Shown: positions 8,202 through 24,493 of the stretch, piece by piece
How the letters are laid out: the number at the start of each line of letters is the position of its first letter
Position numbering within the stretch: position 1 is the stretch's first letter
From: Pseudodesulfovibrio pelocollis
GTDB lineage: Bacteria; Desulfobacterota; Desulfovibrionia; Desulfovibrionales; Desulfovibrionaceae
Assembly (NCBI RefSeq): GCF_030282845.1
Contig: NZ_JASTWE010000006.1
Coordinates: 39,407 to 103,406, forward strand
Length of the DNA: 64,000 nucleotides
Direction of reading: 5' to 3'
The notes under the pieces: model-generated
The model's database searches: none
The model's input: only the letters and a program-made list of their open reading frames with translations
Told to the model about the DNA's origin: nothing
Program-made: the position numbers and the translations under genes

Positions 8202-8267
8202 GGGGCACCGTTTCCTTTCAAAAGAGAGTACGAAAACGAGAAGGTCGATCAGGCGTGGTTGTAACCG

Positions 8268-9287
8268 TTATTGGCAAATCACGTCAACAAGCGTTTCCGG
8301 CGTGAGGCCGTCTGCGGGTTCAAGATGGGCGATGGTCGCCGCCGCCGCCTCGAGGGCCGGCCAGTCGCGGCATTCGAGCAGGGAGGCGCGCAGGGCGCGG
8401 ATGCCCTTGAGCCCCTTGGCGTAGCGGGGAATGATGGAGCGGATCTTGCGAAAGGACCGGCCGTCGCCTTCATGCTCGCGGGTCAGCCGGATGTGCTCGC
8501 GCACGATCTCTGCCAGGGCCGCGCCGTCGCGCGCGGGCGGCTGCTCCCCGGCCAGCAGGGCGCGGAAGCGGGCGAAGATGGACGGATCGTAGAGCGCGCC
8601 CCGGGCGAACATGACCGCGTCCACCCCGGTCTGTTCCACGCAGCGCACCCCGTCCTCGGCCGTGAACAGATCGCCCGAGGCGATCACCGGGATGGAGACC
8701 GCACCCTTGAGCAGGGCGAGCTTGGACCAGTCGGCCTGGCCCGCGAACATCTGGCGGCCGTAGCGCGGGTGCAGGGTGACCCAGTGGACGCCCGCGCCCT
8801 CAAGCCGCCGGGCCAGATCAAGGTAGGTGTCAACACCCTTGTCGAACCCCAGGCGGAACTTGACGCCCACCCGCCCTCCCAAGGGATGGGCGGCGGCCCG
8901 CTCCACCATGATCGAGGCGATGCGGACCAGGGTGTCCGGGTCTTCCATGAGCTTCACGCCGCTGCCGGATTTGAGCACCTTGCGCACCGGGCAGCCCGCG
9001 TTGAGGTCGAAGTTGCGGTAGCCAAGGGCCACCAGCCTTTCCATGACCGGGCCGAAGAGTTCCGGGTCGGCCCCGAAGAGCTGGAGGACCATGGGGTTAT
9101 CTTCAGGGCAGGTGGCGATGAGCCGCTGGGTGCCCTCGTTGCCAAAGGCCATGCCCTTGACGCTGACCATCTCGGAGCAGGCCACGGCGCATCCGTATCG
9201 TCGCGAAAGCAGACGAAAGGGCAGGTCGGAATACCCGGCCAGGGGCGCGAGCCACGGCTCGTCAGAGGCGATGCGAAACGATGTCAT
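8268..9287 (-). CDS. dus: tRNA-dihydrouridine synthase
   Basis: Flavoenzyme that reduces uridines in tRNA D-loops with NADPH. The 339-residue TIM-barrel protein has APLAGYSDLPFR at the start, FDLNAGCPVRKVLKSGSG with the catalytic Cys and flavin-contact residues, VTLHPRYGRQMFAG and IASGDLFTAEDG. It is closest in layout to the DusB/C branch, but the subgroup cannot be settled by eye. The gene points away from the tRNA cluster that begins 237 bp further on; cheV follows it. Confidence 0.92.
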   Translation of the reverse strand: MTSFRIASDEPWLAPLAGYSDLPFRLLSRRYGCAVACSEMVSVKGMAFGNEGTQRLIATCPEDNPMVLQLFGADPELFGPVMERLVALGYRNFDLNAGCPVRKVLKSGSGVKLMEDPDTLVRIASIMVERAAAHPLGGRVGVKFRLGFDKGVDTYLDLARRLEGAGVHWVTLHPRYGRQMFAGQADWSKLALLKGAVSIPVIASGDLFTAEDGVRCVEQTGVDAVMFARGALYDPSIFARFRALLAGEQPPARDGAALAEIVREHIRLTREHEGDGRSFRKIRSIIPRYAKGLKGIRALRASLLECRDWPALEAAAATIAHLEPADGLTPETLVDVICQ

Positions 9288-9479
9288 GGGCCAAGCTCAT
9301 AATGGGAGTCGGTCGCGGAGTCAAAGGATTCGGACGTGGCCGCAGGGCGGTTCTGACTGGTATTTTGAAAAAACTTGCCGGGCAGGGTTGACAAAACAGG
9401 GACGAACAACTTAAACCGGCCCGTCTTCGAGCGCTTCAAGGGCGCATGCGTGCATCCGGTGAAAAAGCCGACGAAACGC

Positions 9480-9508
9480 TTGCTTTTTGACACCATGGCG
9501 GATATAGA
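9480..9508 (+). promoter_or_regulatory. Promoter of the tRNA-tuf operon
   Basis: TTGCTT (9480-9485), 17-nt spacer, TATAGA (9503-9508). The predicted start near 9515 is only about 9 nt before the mature 5' end of tRNA-Thr. A second pair, TTGACA (9388) N17 TTAAAC (9411), lies further upstream. Confidence 0.65.
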
Positions 9509-9523
9509 CTTCGTTCCCGATGA

Positions 9524-9599
9524 GCTGGCGTAGCTCAATTGGTAGAGCAGCTGATTTGTAATCAGCCGGTTGCGGGTTCAAGTCCCATCGCCAGCTCCA
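9524..9599 (+). tRNA. tRNA-Thr (anticodon TGT)
   Basis: Acceptor arms GCTGGCG/CGCCAGC pair perfectly, the anticodon loop is TTTGTAA in stem GCTGA/TCAGC, the T-loop is GGTTCAAGT and CCA is encoded (9597-9599). First of four tRNAs ahead of tuf, the same order (Thr-Tyr-Gly-Thr) as E. coli thrU-tyrU-glyT-thrT-tufB. Confidence 0.98.
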
Positions 9600-9610
9600 A
9601 AGACACAAAT

Positions 9611-9696
9611 GGTGGGGTTCCCGAGTGGCCAAAGGGAACAGACTGTAAATCTGTCGTCGAACGACTTCGGAGGTTCAAATCCTCCCCCCACCACCA
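9611..9696 (+). tRNA. tRNA-Tyr (anticodon GTA)
   Basis: 86 nt with a long variable arm, as expected for bacterial tRNA-Tyr. Acceptor GGTGGGG/CCCCACC; anticodon loop CTGTAAA; CCA encoded at 9694-9696. Confidence 0.98.
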
Positions 9697-9759
9697 AATT
9701 TTTTATAAGCCACGCTGTAGGAGGCGGTCCGGGACTGCTGTATGGACTACGGAGAGTGA

Positions 9760-9835
9760 GCGGGAATAGCTCAATGGCTAGAGCATCAGCCTTCCAAGCT
9801 GAGGGTTGCGGGTTCGAGTCCCGTTTCCCGCTCCA
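9760..9835 (+). tRNA. tRNA-Gly (anticodon TCC)
   Basis: Acceptor GCGGGAA/TTCCCGC, anticodon loop CTTCCAA, T-arm GGGTTCGAGTCCC and encoded CCA at 9833-9835. Confidence 0.98.
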
Positions 9836-9880
9836 TTACTCTAGCACTACCGTTGTCCATCCATACTCCTTATATACAAG

Positions 9881-9889
9881 CGTGGGCTC
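9881..9889 (+). repeat. Copy of the tRNA-Thr(GGT) 3' acceptor end just upstream of that tRNA
   Basis: CGTGGGCTC at 9881 is identical to 9959-9967 in the tRNA. It can pair with the 5' acceptor strand GCCCACG (9894-9900) and form an alternative hairpin in the precursor. Confidence 0.7.
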
Positions 9890-9893
9890 GCGT

Positions 9894-9969
9894 GCCCACG
9901 TAGCTCAGCAGGTAGAGCACATCCTTGGTAAGGATGAGGTCACCGGTTCAAATCCGGTCGTGGGCTCCA
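9894..9969 (+). tRNA. tRNA-Thr (anticodon GGT)
   Basis: Acceptor GCCCACG/CGTGGGC, anticodon stem CATCC/GGATG with loop TTGGTAA, T-arm CCGGTTCAAATCCGG, CCA at 9967-9969. Last tRNA before tuf, 74 bp from its start codon. Confidence 0.98.
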
Positions 9970-10043
9970 TAGTTCATGCCGTGTTAGCTTAGTATTTAAA
10001 GTAATAAAAAAAACCTACACCACTTTTAGTTAGGGGGATCACA

Positions 10044-11237
10044 ATGGGAAAAGCAAAATTTCAGCGTAGCAAGCCGCACGTCAACATCGGTACCATCGGT
10101 CACATCGACCATGGCAAGACCACGCTGACCGCAGCCATCACCAAGCTCGCCTTCCTCAGGGGTTTCGGCCAGTACGTCGCCTTTGACGAGATCGACAAGG
10201 CGCCCGAGGAGAAGGAGCGCGGCATCACCATCGCCACCGCCCACGTCGAGTACGAGACCGCGAACCGTCACTACGCCCACGTGGACTGCCCCGGTCACGC
10301 CGACTACATCAAGAACATGATCACCGGTGCCGCCCAGATGGATGGTGCCATCCTCGTGTGCGCCGCCACCGACGGTCCCATGCCCCAGACCCGTGAGCAC
10401 ATCCTGCTCGCCCGTCAGGTGGGCGTGCCCGCCATGGTTGTCTTCCTCAACAAGTGCGACATGGTCGACGACGAGGAGCTGCTGGAGCTGGTGGAGCTTG
10501 AGGTTCGCGAGCTGCTGAGCAAGTACGAGTTCCCCGGCGACGACATCCCGGTCATCCGCGGCTCCGCCCTGAAGGGCCTGGAGTGCGAGAGCGCCGACGA
10601 TCCGGACGCCAAGCCCATCTACGACCTGCTCGAAGCCTGCGACAACTACATCCCCGAGCCCGAGCGCGACATCGACATGCCGTTCCTCATGCCCGTGGAA
10701 GACGTGTTCTCCATCTCCGGCCGCGGCACCGTCATCACCGGCCGCATCGAGCGCGGTGTGGTCAAGGTCGGCGAGGAAATCGCCATCATCGGCATCAAGG
10801 ACACCATCAAGACCACCTGCACCGGCGTCGAGATGTTCCGCAAGATCCTCGACCAGGGTCAGGCCGGCGATAACGTGGGCCTGCTGATCCGCGGCGTGAA
10901 GCGTGAAGAGGTCGAGCGCGGCCAGGTTGCCGCCAAGCCCGGCTCCATCACCCCGCACACCAAGTTCAAGGCCGAGGTCTACGTCCTCTCCAAGGACGAG
11001 GGCGGCCGCCACACCCCGTTCTTCTCCGGCTACCGTCCGCAGTTCTACTTCCGCACCACTGACATCACCGGTGTCGTGGCCCTGGAAGAGGGTGTCGAGA
11101 TGGTCATGCCCGGCGACAACGCCACCTTCAACGTCGAGCTCATCGCGCCCATCGCCATGGAACTCGGCCTGCGCTTCGCCATCCGCGAAGGCGGCCGCAC
11201 CGTCGGCGCCGGTGTCGTCACCGAGATCGTGGAGTAA
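10044..11237 (+). CDS. tuf: Elongation factor Tu
   Basis: GTPase that brings aminoacyl-tRNA to the ribosome. 397 residues. G1 loop GHIDHGKT (19-26, Ile where Val is common), effector-region [18 protein letters not shown] and GSALKGLE all present; domains 2 and 3 are complete to [15 protein letters not shown] lies 7 nt before ATG after an AT-rich leader. It sits between tRNA-Thr and rpmG, the tufB position; no second copy follows fusA in the str operon here. Confidence 0.99.
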   Translation: MGKAKFQRSKPHVNIGTIGHIDHGKTTLTAAITKLAFLRGFGQYVAFDEIDKAPEEKERGITIATAHVEYETANRHYAHVDCPGHADYIKNMITGAAQMDGAILVCAATDGPMPQTREHILLARQVGVPAMVVFLNKCDMVDDEELLELVELEVRELLSKYEFPGDDIPVIRGSALKGLECESADDPDAKPIYDLLEACDNYIPEPERDIDMPFLMPVEDVFSISGRGTVITGRIERGVVKVGEEIAIIGIKDTIKTTCTGVEMFRKILDQGQAGDNVGLLIRGVKREEVERGQVAAKPGSITPHTKFKAEVYVLSKDEGGRHTPFFSGYRPQFYFRTTDITGVVALEEGVEMVMPGDNATFNVELIAPIAMELGLRFAIREGGRTVGAGVVTEIVE

Positions 11238-11240
11238 TCC

Positions 11241-11390
11241 ATGCGCATCAACATTCAGCTGCAGTGCACCGAGTGCAAGCGTAAGAACTACGCCACGCAG
11301 AAGAACAAGAAGAACACTACCGGTCGGTTGGAAGTGAACAAGTATTGTCCCTGGGACAAGAAACACACTGTCCACAAAGAGACCAAGTAG
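11241..11390 (+). CDS. rpmG: 50S ribosomal protein L33
   Basis: 49 residues starting [17 protein letters not shown], too short for usual ORF listings. It is a large-subunit protein near the E site. The zinc-ribbon is incomplete: CTEC is kept, but the second pair reads CPWD, so one Cys is replaced by Asp; zinc binding may be weakened or use Asp/His. It lies 3 nt after tuf and just before tRNA-Trp, an arrangement common upstream of secE-nusG. Confidence 0.97.
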   Translation: MRINIQLQCTECKRKNYATQKNKKNTTGRLEVNKYCPWDKKHTVHKETK

Positions 11391-11402
11391 GTTCGATAGA
11401 GC

Positions 11403-11479
11403 AGGGGTATAGTTCCAACGGCTAGAACGCCGGTCTCCAAAACCGGATGTTGGGGGTTCGAATCCCTCTACCCCTGCCA
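11403..11479 (+). tRNA. tRNA-Trp (anticodon CCA)
   Basis: Acceptor AGGGGTA/TACCCCT, anticodon loop CTCCAAA, T-arm GGGGGTTCGAATCCCTC and encoded CCA at 11477-11479. It lies 12 nt after the rpmG stop, so it is cut from the tuf-rpmG-secE mRNA. Confidence 0.98.
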
Positions 11480-11491
11480 ACTCTGTTTGCA

Positions 11492-11543
11492 AGCGGGCGT
11501 TACGGGGCCTTGACCGCAACACGGCAAGGCCCCGCGACCCGCT
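11492..11543 (+). promoter_or_regulatory. Nested hairpin between tRNA-Trp and secE
   Basis: Outer stem AGCGGG/CCCGCT and inner 10-bp stem CGGGGCCTTG/CAAGGCCCCG. No T-run follows, so termination is unlikely; an RNA processing or stability element is the better guess. Confidence 0.6.
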
Positions 11544-11565
11544 CAATAATTTGGAAAAAGAAGTT

Positions 11566-11808
11566 ATGACCAAGAAAAAAGACAAGCAGTCCGCCACGGC
11601 GGTAGCATCCGGTCCGGTCGGGAAAATCAAGGAATTCATGGAGTTCTTTGAGGAATCCAAGGTCGAGATCAAGAAGGTTGTCTGGCCGACACGCAAGGAG
11701 ACCATCAGCACCTGCGTGGCGGTGTTGCTCGTCAGCCTGGTCGTGGCTCTTTACCTGGGCATTGTTGACCTGGCGCTCTCCAAGATCGTCGAGGCCATAC
11801 TGTCCTAG
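11566..11808 (+). CDS. secE: Preprotein translocase subunit SecE
   Basis: Small membrane subunit that clamps SecY in the translocon. 80 residues from the ATG at 11566, chosen over an in-frame TTG 15 nt earlier because GGAAAAAGAAG lies at SD distance. The amphipathic segment FFEESKVEIKKVVWPTRKET is the family signature, followed by one transmembrane helix (CVAVLLVSLVVALYLGIVDL). The Lys-rich N-terminus is cytosolic. It precedes nusG by 35 nt, the normal pairing. Confidence 0.96.
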   Translation: MTKKKDKQSATAVASGPVGKIKEFMEFFEESKVEIKKVVWPTRKETISTCVAVLLVSLVVALYLGIVDLALSKIVEAILS

Positions 11809-11843
11809 AAGTCCCTAGCTCTGGAGCAAAGGCTGGATCAAAC

Positions 11844-12401
11844 ATGGATGCCACAATGGAACAAGCAGCACCTCGCTCGCGCTGGTACATCGTTCACACC
11901 TATTCGGGGTTCGAACAGCGCGTGGAGCAGACCGTCCGGGAGATGATGCGGACAGGGCAGGACAAGGGCCTCATCGAAGAGGTTGTCATGCCCACCGAGA
12001 AGATCGTCGAGATGGTCAAGGGGGAGCGCAAGACTTCCACCCGGAAATTCTACCCCGGGTACATCATGATCAAGATGATCTTGACCGATGACACATGGCA
12101 TCTGATACAGTCCATCCCGCGCGTCACCGGCTTTGTGGGCGGGAAGAACCGTCCCACCCCCATGCGTGACAGCGAGGCGGAGAACATCCTCAACATGATG
12201 GAGAGCCGCCAGGAGAAGCCGCGTCCCAAGTTCAACTTCGAACGCGGGGACGAGGTGCGGGTCATCGACGGCCCTTTCAGCGGTTTCAACGGTGTTGTGG
12301 AAGAAGTCAATTACGACAAGGGAAAACTCAAGGTTTCCGTCTCCATCTTCGGGCGTCAGACTCCTGTGGAGCTCGACTTCGTCCAGGTGGACAAGGGATA
12401 G
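11844..12401 (+). CDS. nusG: Transcription termination/antitermination protein NusG
   Basis: RNA polymerase processivity factor that also links to Rho and to S10. 185 residues: NGN domain (about 13-115; RWYIVHTYSGFEQRVEQ, FYPGYIMIKM, GFVGG) and KOW domain (about 130-185; FERGDEVRVIDGPFSGFNG). ATG at 11844 is used; a second in-frame Met four codons later is possible. It lies in the secE-nusG-rplK run. Confidence 0.97.
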   Translation: MDATMEQAAPRSRWYIVHTYSGFEQRVEQTVREMMRTGQDKGLIEEVVMPTEKIVEMVKGERKTSTRKFYPGYIMIKMILTDDTWHLIQSIPRVTGFVGGKNRPTPMRDSEAENILNMMESRQEKPRPKFNFERGDEVRVIDGPFSGFNGVVEEVNYDKGKLKVSVSIFGRQTPVELDFVQVDKG

Positions 12402-12446
12402 CCCGGAAATACTCGCCAACAGCGAAATTTCTCACCGAGGATTACA

Positions 12447-12872
12447 ATGGCCAAGAAAGAAATAGGAAAGATCAAGCTGCAGATTCCCGCCGGGAGTGCC
12501 AACCCCTCCCCGCCGGTTGGTCCGGCGCTGGGCCAGCATGGCGTGAACATCATGGAGTTCTGCAAGGCGTTCAACGCCAGGACGCAGGACCAGAAGGGGC
12601 TGATCATACCGGTCGTCATCACGGTCTTCGCAGACCGCTCCTTCGACTTCATCACCAAGACCCCTCCCGCTCCGGTGCTGCTGCTCAAGGCAGCCAAGCT
12701 GGAGAAGGGGTCCAGTGAACCCAACAAAGTGAAGGTCGGCAAGGTCACCAAGGCCCAGATCAAGGAAATTGCCGAAATGAAGATGCCCGACCTGAACGCC
12801 AACGACCTTGAGAAGGCCATGCTGCAGATTGAGGGCACCGCCCGCAGCATGGGCATCGAAGTCAAAGGCTAG
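12447..12872 (+). CDS. rplK: 50S ribosomal protein L11
   Basis: Stalk-base protein at the GTPase centre, target of thiopeptides and needed for RelA activation. 141 residues; the Pro-rich N-terminal hinge [19 protein letters not shown] is typical, and the C-terminal RNA-binding domain ends [18 protein letters not shown] lies upstream; 14 nt separate it from rplA. Confidence 0.98.
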   Translation: MAKKEIGKIKLQIPAGSANPSPPVGPALGQHGVNIMEFCKAFNARTQDQKGLIIPVVITVFADRSFDFITKTPPAPVLLLKAAKLEKGSSEPNKVKVGKVTKAQIKEIAEMKMPDLNANDLEKAMLQIEGTARSMGIEVKG

Positions 12873-12886
12873 CGAGGAAATACGAA

Positions 12887-13594
12887 ATGCCCAAGCATGG
12901 AAAGAAATACCGCAATGCCGTCGGCGACAGGGACACCACCCTGCGCGTTCAGGTCGAGGAAGGCGTGAAGACCGCCATTGAGAGCGCCTTCGCCAAGTTC
13001 GACGAGACAGTGGACGTGGCCATCAACCTCGGTGTTGACCCCAAGTACTCGGACCAGATGATCCGCGGTGCCGTCAGCCTGCCCAACGGGCTTGGCAAGG
13101 ACGTGCGCGTGGTGGTCTTCTGCAAGCCCGAGAAGGTGGCCGAGGCCAAGGCCGCAGGTGCCGACTACGCGGGCTCCGACGACCTGGTCGAGAAGATTCA
13201 GGGCGGCTGGCTCGACTTCGACAAGGCCGTGGCCACCCCGGACATGATGGCCCTGGTCGGCAAGATCGGCCGCACACTCGGTCCCCGCGGCCTGATGCCC
13301 AACGCCAAGACCGGCACCGTGACCATGGATGTGGCCAAGGCCGTGTCCGAGCTCAAGGCGGGCAAGGTCGAGTTCAAGGTGGACAAGGCCGGGGTGCTTC
13401 ACGCGCCCATCGGCAAGGTCTCCTTTGGCACCGAGAAGCTGTGTGAAAACCTCAAGACCCTGCTGGCCCAGGTCATGCGCATGAAGCCTTCCAGCGCCAA
13501 GGGAACCTACATGAAGGCCATGGCCGTGGCCACCACCATGGGCCCCGGCGTGAAGATCGACCCCCTGGCCATCAGGAAGTTCATCGAAGCCTAG
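12887..13594 (+). CDS. rplA: 50S ribosomal protein L1
   Basis: L1-stalk protein that handles E-site tRNA; in many bacteria it also represses the L11-L1 mRNA. 235 residues with the signature [18 protein letters not shown] and the closing part [15 protein letters not shown]. It follows rplK by 14 nt and precedes the L10 leader. Confidence 0.98.
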   Translation: MPKHGKKYRNAVGDRDTTLRVQVEEGVKTAIESAFAKFDETVDVAINLGVDPKYSDQMIRGAVSLPNGLGKDVRVVVFCKPEKVAEAKAAGADYAGSDDLVEKIQGGWLDFDKAVATPDMMALVGKIGRTLGPRGLMPNAKTGTVTMDVAKAVSELKAGKVEFKVDKAGVLHAPIGKVSFGTEKLCENLKTLLAQVMRMKPSSAKGTYMKAMAVATTMGPGVKIDPLAIRKFIEA

Positions 13595-13753
13595 CAGGCG
13601 GATACTGGAATACCGGGCGGCCCTCGCGGGTCGCCCTGGATATAATCGCACGGAGAGTTGAGTCAGAGAAGGCAGGTGGGACCGTGATCCCTTAATACCC
13701 TGCTCAGACAACGCTTTGACCTGCTTTCCGGGCCGAACGACGAGGAGTGGTGG
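13595..13753 (+). promoter_or_regulatory. rplJL leader (L10 leader-type region)
   Basis: 159 nt between rplA and rplJ. It starts with a 9-bp hairpin GGGCGGCCC-TCGC-GGGTCGCCC (13615-13636), then TATAAT (13641-13646), which could be a -10 though no good -35 is seen. The remainder can fold into helices around CAGGTGGG, CCTGCTCAG and ACCTGCTTTCC. Autogenous control by L10/L7-L12 binding is known for this position; the exact fold was not computed. Confidence 0.6.
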
Positions 13754-14275
13754 ATGAACAGGCAAGAAAAAGCCCAGATCATCGAGCAGCTGCACGCAAA
13801 AGCTGCGCGGGCGAGCATTGCCGTCGTCACCGACTTCAAGGGACTCAGCGTTGAGGAGATCACCAGCCTCCGCGCCAAGTGCTACGAAGTCGGCGTTGAC
13901 TACCAAGTCGTCAAGAACACCCTGGCCCGGTTGGCTCTCAAGGACACCGAACACGGTGGATTGAGCGAACATCTCAAGGAGAACTGCGCCATTGCGCTCG
14001 GGTACGACGATCCTGTCGCCCTGGCCAAGGCGCTGTCCGAATTCGACAGGACGAACAAGAAGTTCGCCCTGCGTTTCGGATCTCTTGAGGGACAGTTTCT
14101 TGACGGCGACGGCGTACGTGAACTCGCCAAGATGCCCAGCAGGCCTGAGCTCTTGAGTTCCGTACTTGGCACCATGCAGGCCGTACCGCGCAATTTCGTG
14201 TGCTTGTTCGCAAACATTGAGCGCAAGTTCCTCTATGCCTTGACCGCGATCAAGGAACAGAAGGAAGCTGCGTAA
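13754..14275 (+). CDS. rplJ: 50S ribosomal protein L10
   Basis: Anchors the L7/L12 stalk to 23S rRNA. 173 residues beginning [34 protein letters not shown] and [10 protein letters not shown] are typical, and the C-terminal helix that binds L7/L12 dimers is present ([21 protein letters not shown]). SD GAGG is 10 nt before ATG. Expression is probably controlled by the leader just upstream. Confidence 0.98.
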   Translation: MNRQEKAQIIEQLHAKAARASIAVVTDFKGLSVEEITSLRAKCYEVGVDYQVVKNTLARLALKDTEHGGLSEHLKENCAIALGYDDPVALAKALSEFDRTNKKFALRFGSLEGQFLDGDGVRELAKMPSRPELLSSVLGTMQAVPRNFVCLFANIERKFLYALTAIKEQKEAA

Positions 14276-14314
14276 ACCAGGTTCAAAGCGAATCTTTCGT
14301 AAGGAGAATTTATC

Positions 14315-14701
14315 ATGGCTGACATCACCAAAGAACAGGTTGTCGAGTTCATCGGCAACATGACCGTCCTGGAACTGTCCAAGTTCATCAAAGAGCTCGA
14401 AGACGTCTTCGGCGTCGAGGCTGCCGCTCCGGCCGCCGCTGTCATGGTCGCCCCGGCCGGTGCCGCCGCTGCCGATGCCGCCGAGGAGCAGACCGAGTTC
14501 ACCGTTGTCCTGACCGGCGCTGGCGCCAACAAGATCGCCGTCATCAAGGCTGTTCGCGCCCTGACCGGCCTGGGTCTGAAAGAGGCCAAGGCCGTGGTTG
14601 ACGAGGCTCCCAAGCCGATCAAGGAAAACGTTTCCAAGGATGAGGCCGACGACGCTGCCAAGCAGCTGAAGGAAGCCGGCGCAGAAGTTGAAATCAAGTA
14701 G
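14315..14701 (+). CDS. rplL: 50S ribosomal protein L7/L12
   Basis: Multicopy stalk protein that recruits translational GTPases. 128 residues: N-terminal dimer domain ([21 protein letters not shown]), Ala-rich hinge (about 41-55), C-terminal domain with [20 protein letters not shown]. Strong SD AAGGAG. An intrinsic terminator follows before rpoB, which would set the high stalk-to-polymerase ratio. Confidence 0.98.
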   Translation: MADITKEQVVEFIGNMTVLELSKFIKELEDVFGVEAAAPAAAVMVAPAGAAAADAAEEQTEFTVVLTGAGANKIAVIKAVRALTGLGLKEAKAVVDEAPKPIKENVSKDEADDAAKQLKEAGAEVEIK

Positions 14702-14730
14702 CTTCGCACACTTAAGCTAATCAGGCAAAG

Positions 14731-14765
14731 AGCGCTCGCCCTGAAATAAGGGTGTTGCGCTTTTT
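14731..14765 (+). terminator. Terminator/attenuator between rplL and rpoB
   Basis: AGCGC-T-CGCCCT / AGGGTG-TT-GCGCT stem (with one G-U and a small internal loop), loop GAAATA, then TTTTT. Partial readthrough into rpoB is the usual arrangement. Confidence 0.8.
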
Positions 14766-14785
14766 GTCCTGTCTCTATATATACT
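14755..14785 (+). promoter_or_regulatory. rpoB: Possible rpoB promoter overlapping the terminator
   Basis: TTGCGC (14755-14760) and TATACT (14780-14785) with a 19-nt spacer, longer than ideal. The -35 would lie in the terminator's right arm. About 210 nt of leader would precede the rpoB ATG. Confidence 0.3.
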
Positions 14786-14997
14786 GGGTGATTGGTTCCG
14801 CCTTCGGGCTCAGGCGCTGATGGCGAATGCAATCGCCTGCTCCTGTTTTACATGCGCTCCGGGACCGGTATCCCGGCCATGGTCATCATCCTTTAGCGCA
14901 GCGTCCGAATCCACGCGGCCGTTGCGGACGACAGTGGGCGGCCGGTCCCCCATCGACAGCGCGCCCCAACCATCAACCACTCATACATGAGGGTACA

Positions 14998-19101
<4,104 letters not shown>

Positions 19102-19182
19102 GACCGGACACTCTCGGTGAAAAGCCCGGCCGGTCGAGCGGCCGGCCGGGCATATGATAACTTTTTACGATAGGGGATATCC

Positions 19183-23331
<4,149 letters not shown>

Positions 23332-23367
23332 AGATTATAACATCGCCAGAACGATGTTCGGTATAGG

Positions 23368-23404
23368 AAAGTGACTGGGGAGGCTGGTCCTCTCCAGTCA
23401 CTTT
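23368..23404 (+). terminator. Hairpin terminator after rpoC
   Basis: AAAGTGACTGGGGAGG and CCTCTCCAGTCACTTT form a 16-bp stem with one mismatch and a 5-nt loop. The T-tract is short (TTT), so efficiency is uncertain. Confidence 0.7.
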
Positions 23405-23448
23405 GCCGCCGGGGACCGTCCCGCGTTGAGCTGGTCAAGCCAAACCGC

Positions 23449-23477
23449 TTGACAAGGCTTCTGCTTTTGGATTACTA
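23449..23477 (+). promoter_or_regulatory. Promoter of the str operon (rpsL-rpsG-fusA)
   Basis: Consensus TTGACA (23449-23454), 17-nt spacer, TTACTA (23472-23477). The leader to rpsL would be about 55 nt. Confidence 0.75.
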
Positions 23478-23538
23478 GCGGTCCTCTTTGCGCATGAATG
23501 CGTGCGGCAATGTATTAACTATTGATTTCGGAGGATGA

Positions 23539-23910
23539 ATGCCCACCATCAACCAATTGATCCGCAAGGCGCGCGTGGCGCAGCCCAAGCGGAAAAAGAC
23601 CCCGGCCCTGCTCGAGTGCCCGCAGCGCCGCGGTGTTTGCACCAGAGTGTACACCACGACCCCCAAGAAGCCGAACTCCGCGCTTCGCAAGGTCGCCCGT
23701 GTCCGCCTGACCAACGGCATCGAAGTCACCGCCTACATCGGCGGCGAAGGCCACAACCTGCAGGAGCACTCCGTGGTGCTGATCCGTGGCGGCCGCGTCA
23801 AGGACTTACCCGGTGTCCGCTACCACATCGTGCGCGGCTCCCTCGATACCTCGGGTGTCGATGATCGCCGTCGCGGCCGTTCCAAGTACGGTACCAAGCG
23901 CCCGAAATAG
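23539..23910 (+). CDS. rpsL: 30S ribosomal protein S12
   Basis: Decoding-centre protein and streptomycin target. 123 residues; [17 protein letters not shown] and [18 protein letters not shown] are present with the usual streptomycin-sensitive Lys residues. SD GGAGGA is 6-8 nt before the ATG. First gene of the str operon, directly downstream of a good promoter. Confidence 0.98.
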   Translation: MPTINQLIRKARVAQPKRKKTPALLECPQRRGVCTRVYTTTPKKPNSALRKVARVRLTNGIEVTAYIGGEGHNLQEHSVVLIRGGRVKDLPGVRYHIVRGSLDTSGVDDRRRGRSKYGTKRPK

Positions 23911-23929
23911 GTTGACGCTTTTTTCGTAA

Positions 23930-24478
<549 letters not shown>

Positions 24479-24493
24479 ACCCGGAGTATTACT

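Noticed and set aside
9388..9416. TTGACA-N17-TTAAAC upstream of the tRNA cluster
   Set aside because: Possible, but over 100 nt from the tRNA; TTGCTT-N17-TATAGA next to the tRNA is the better promoter, so this was not listed as a feature.
10026..11711. 561-codon minus frame over tuf
   Set aside because: Mirror of the EF-Tu gene, tRNA-Trp and secE; no domain or SD.
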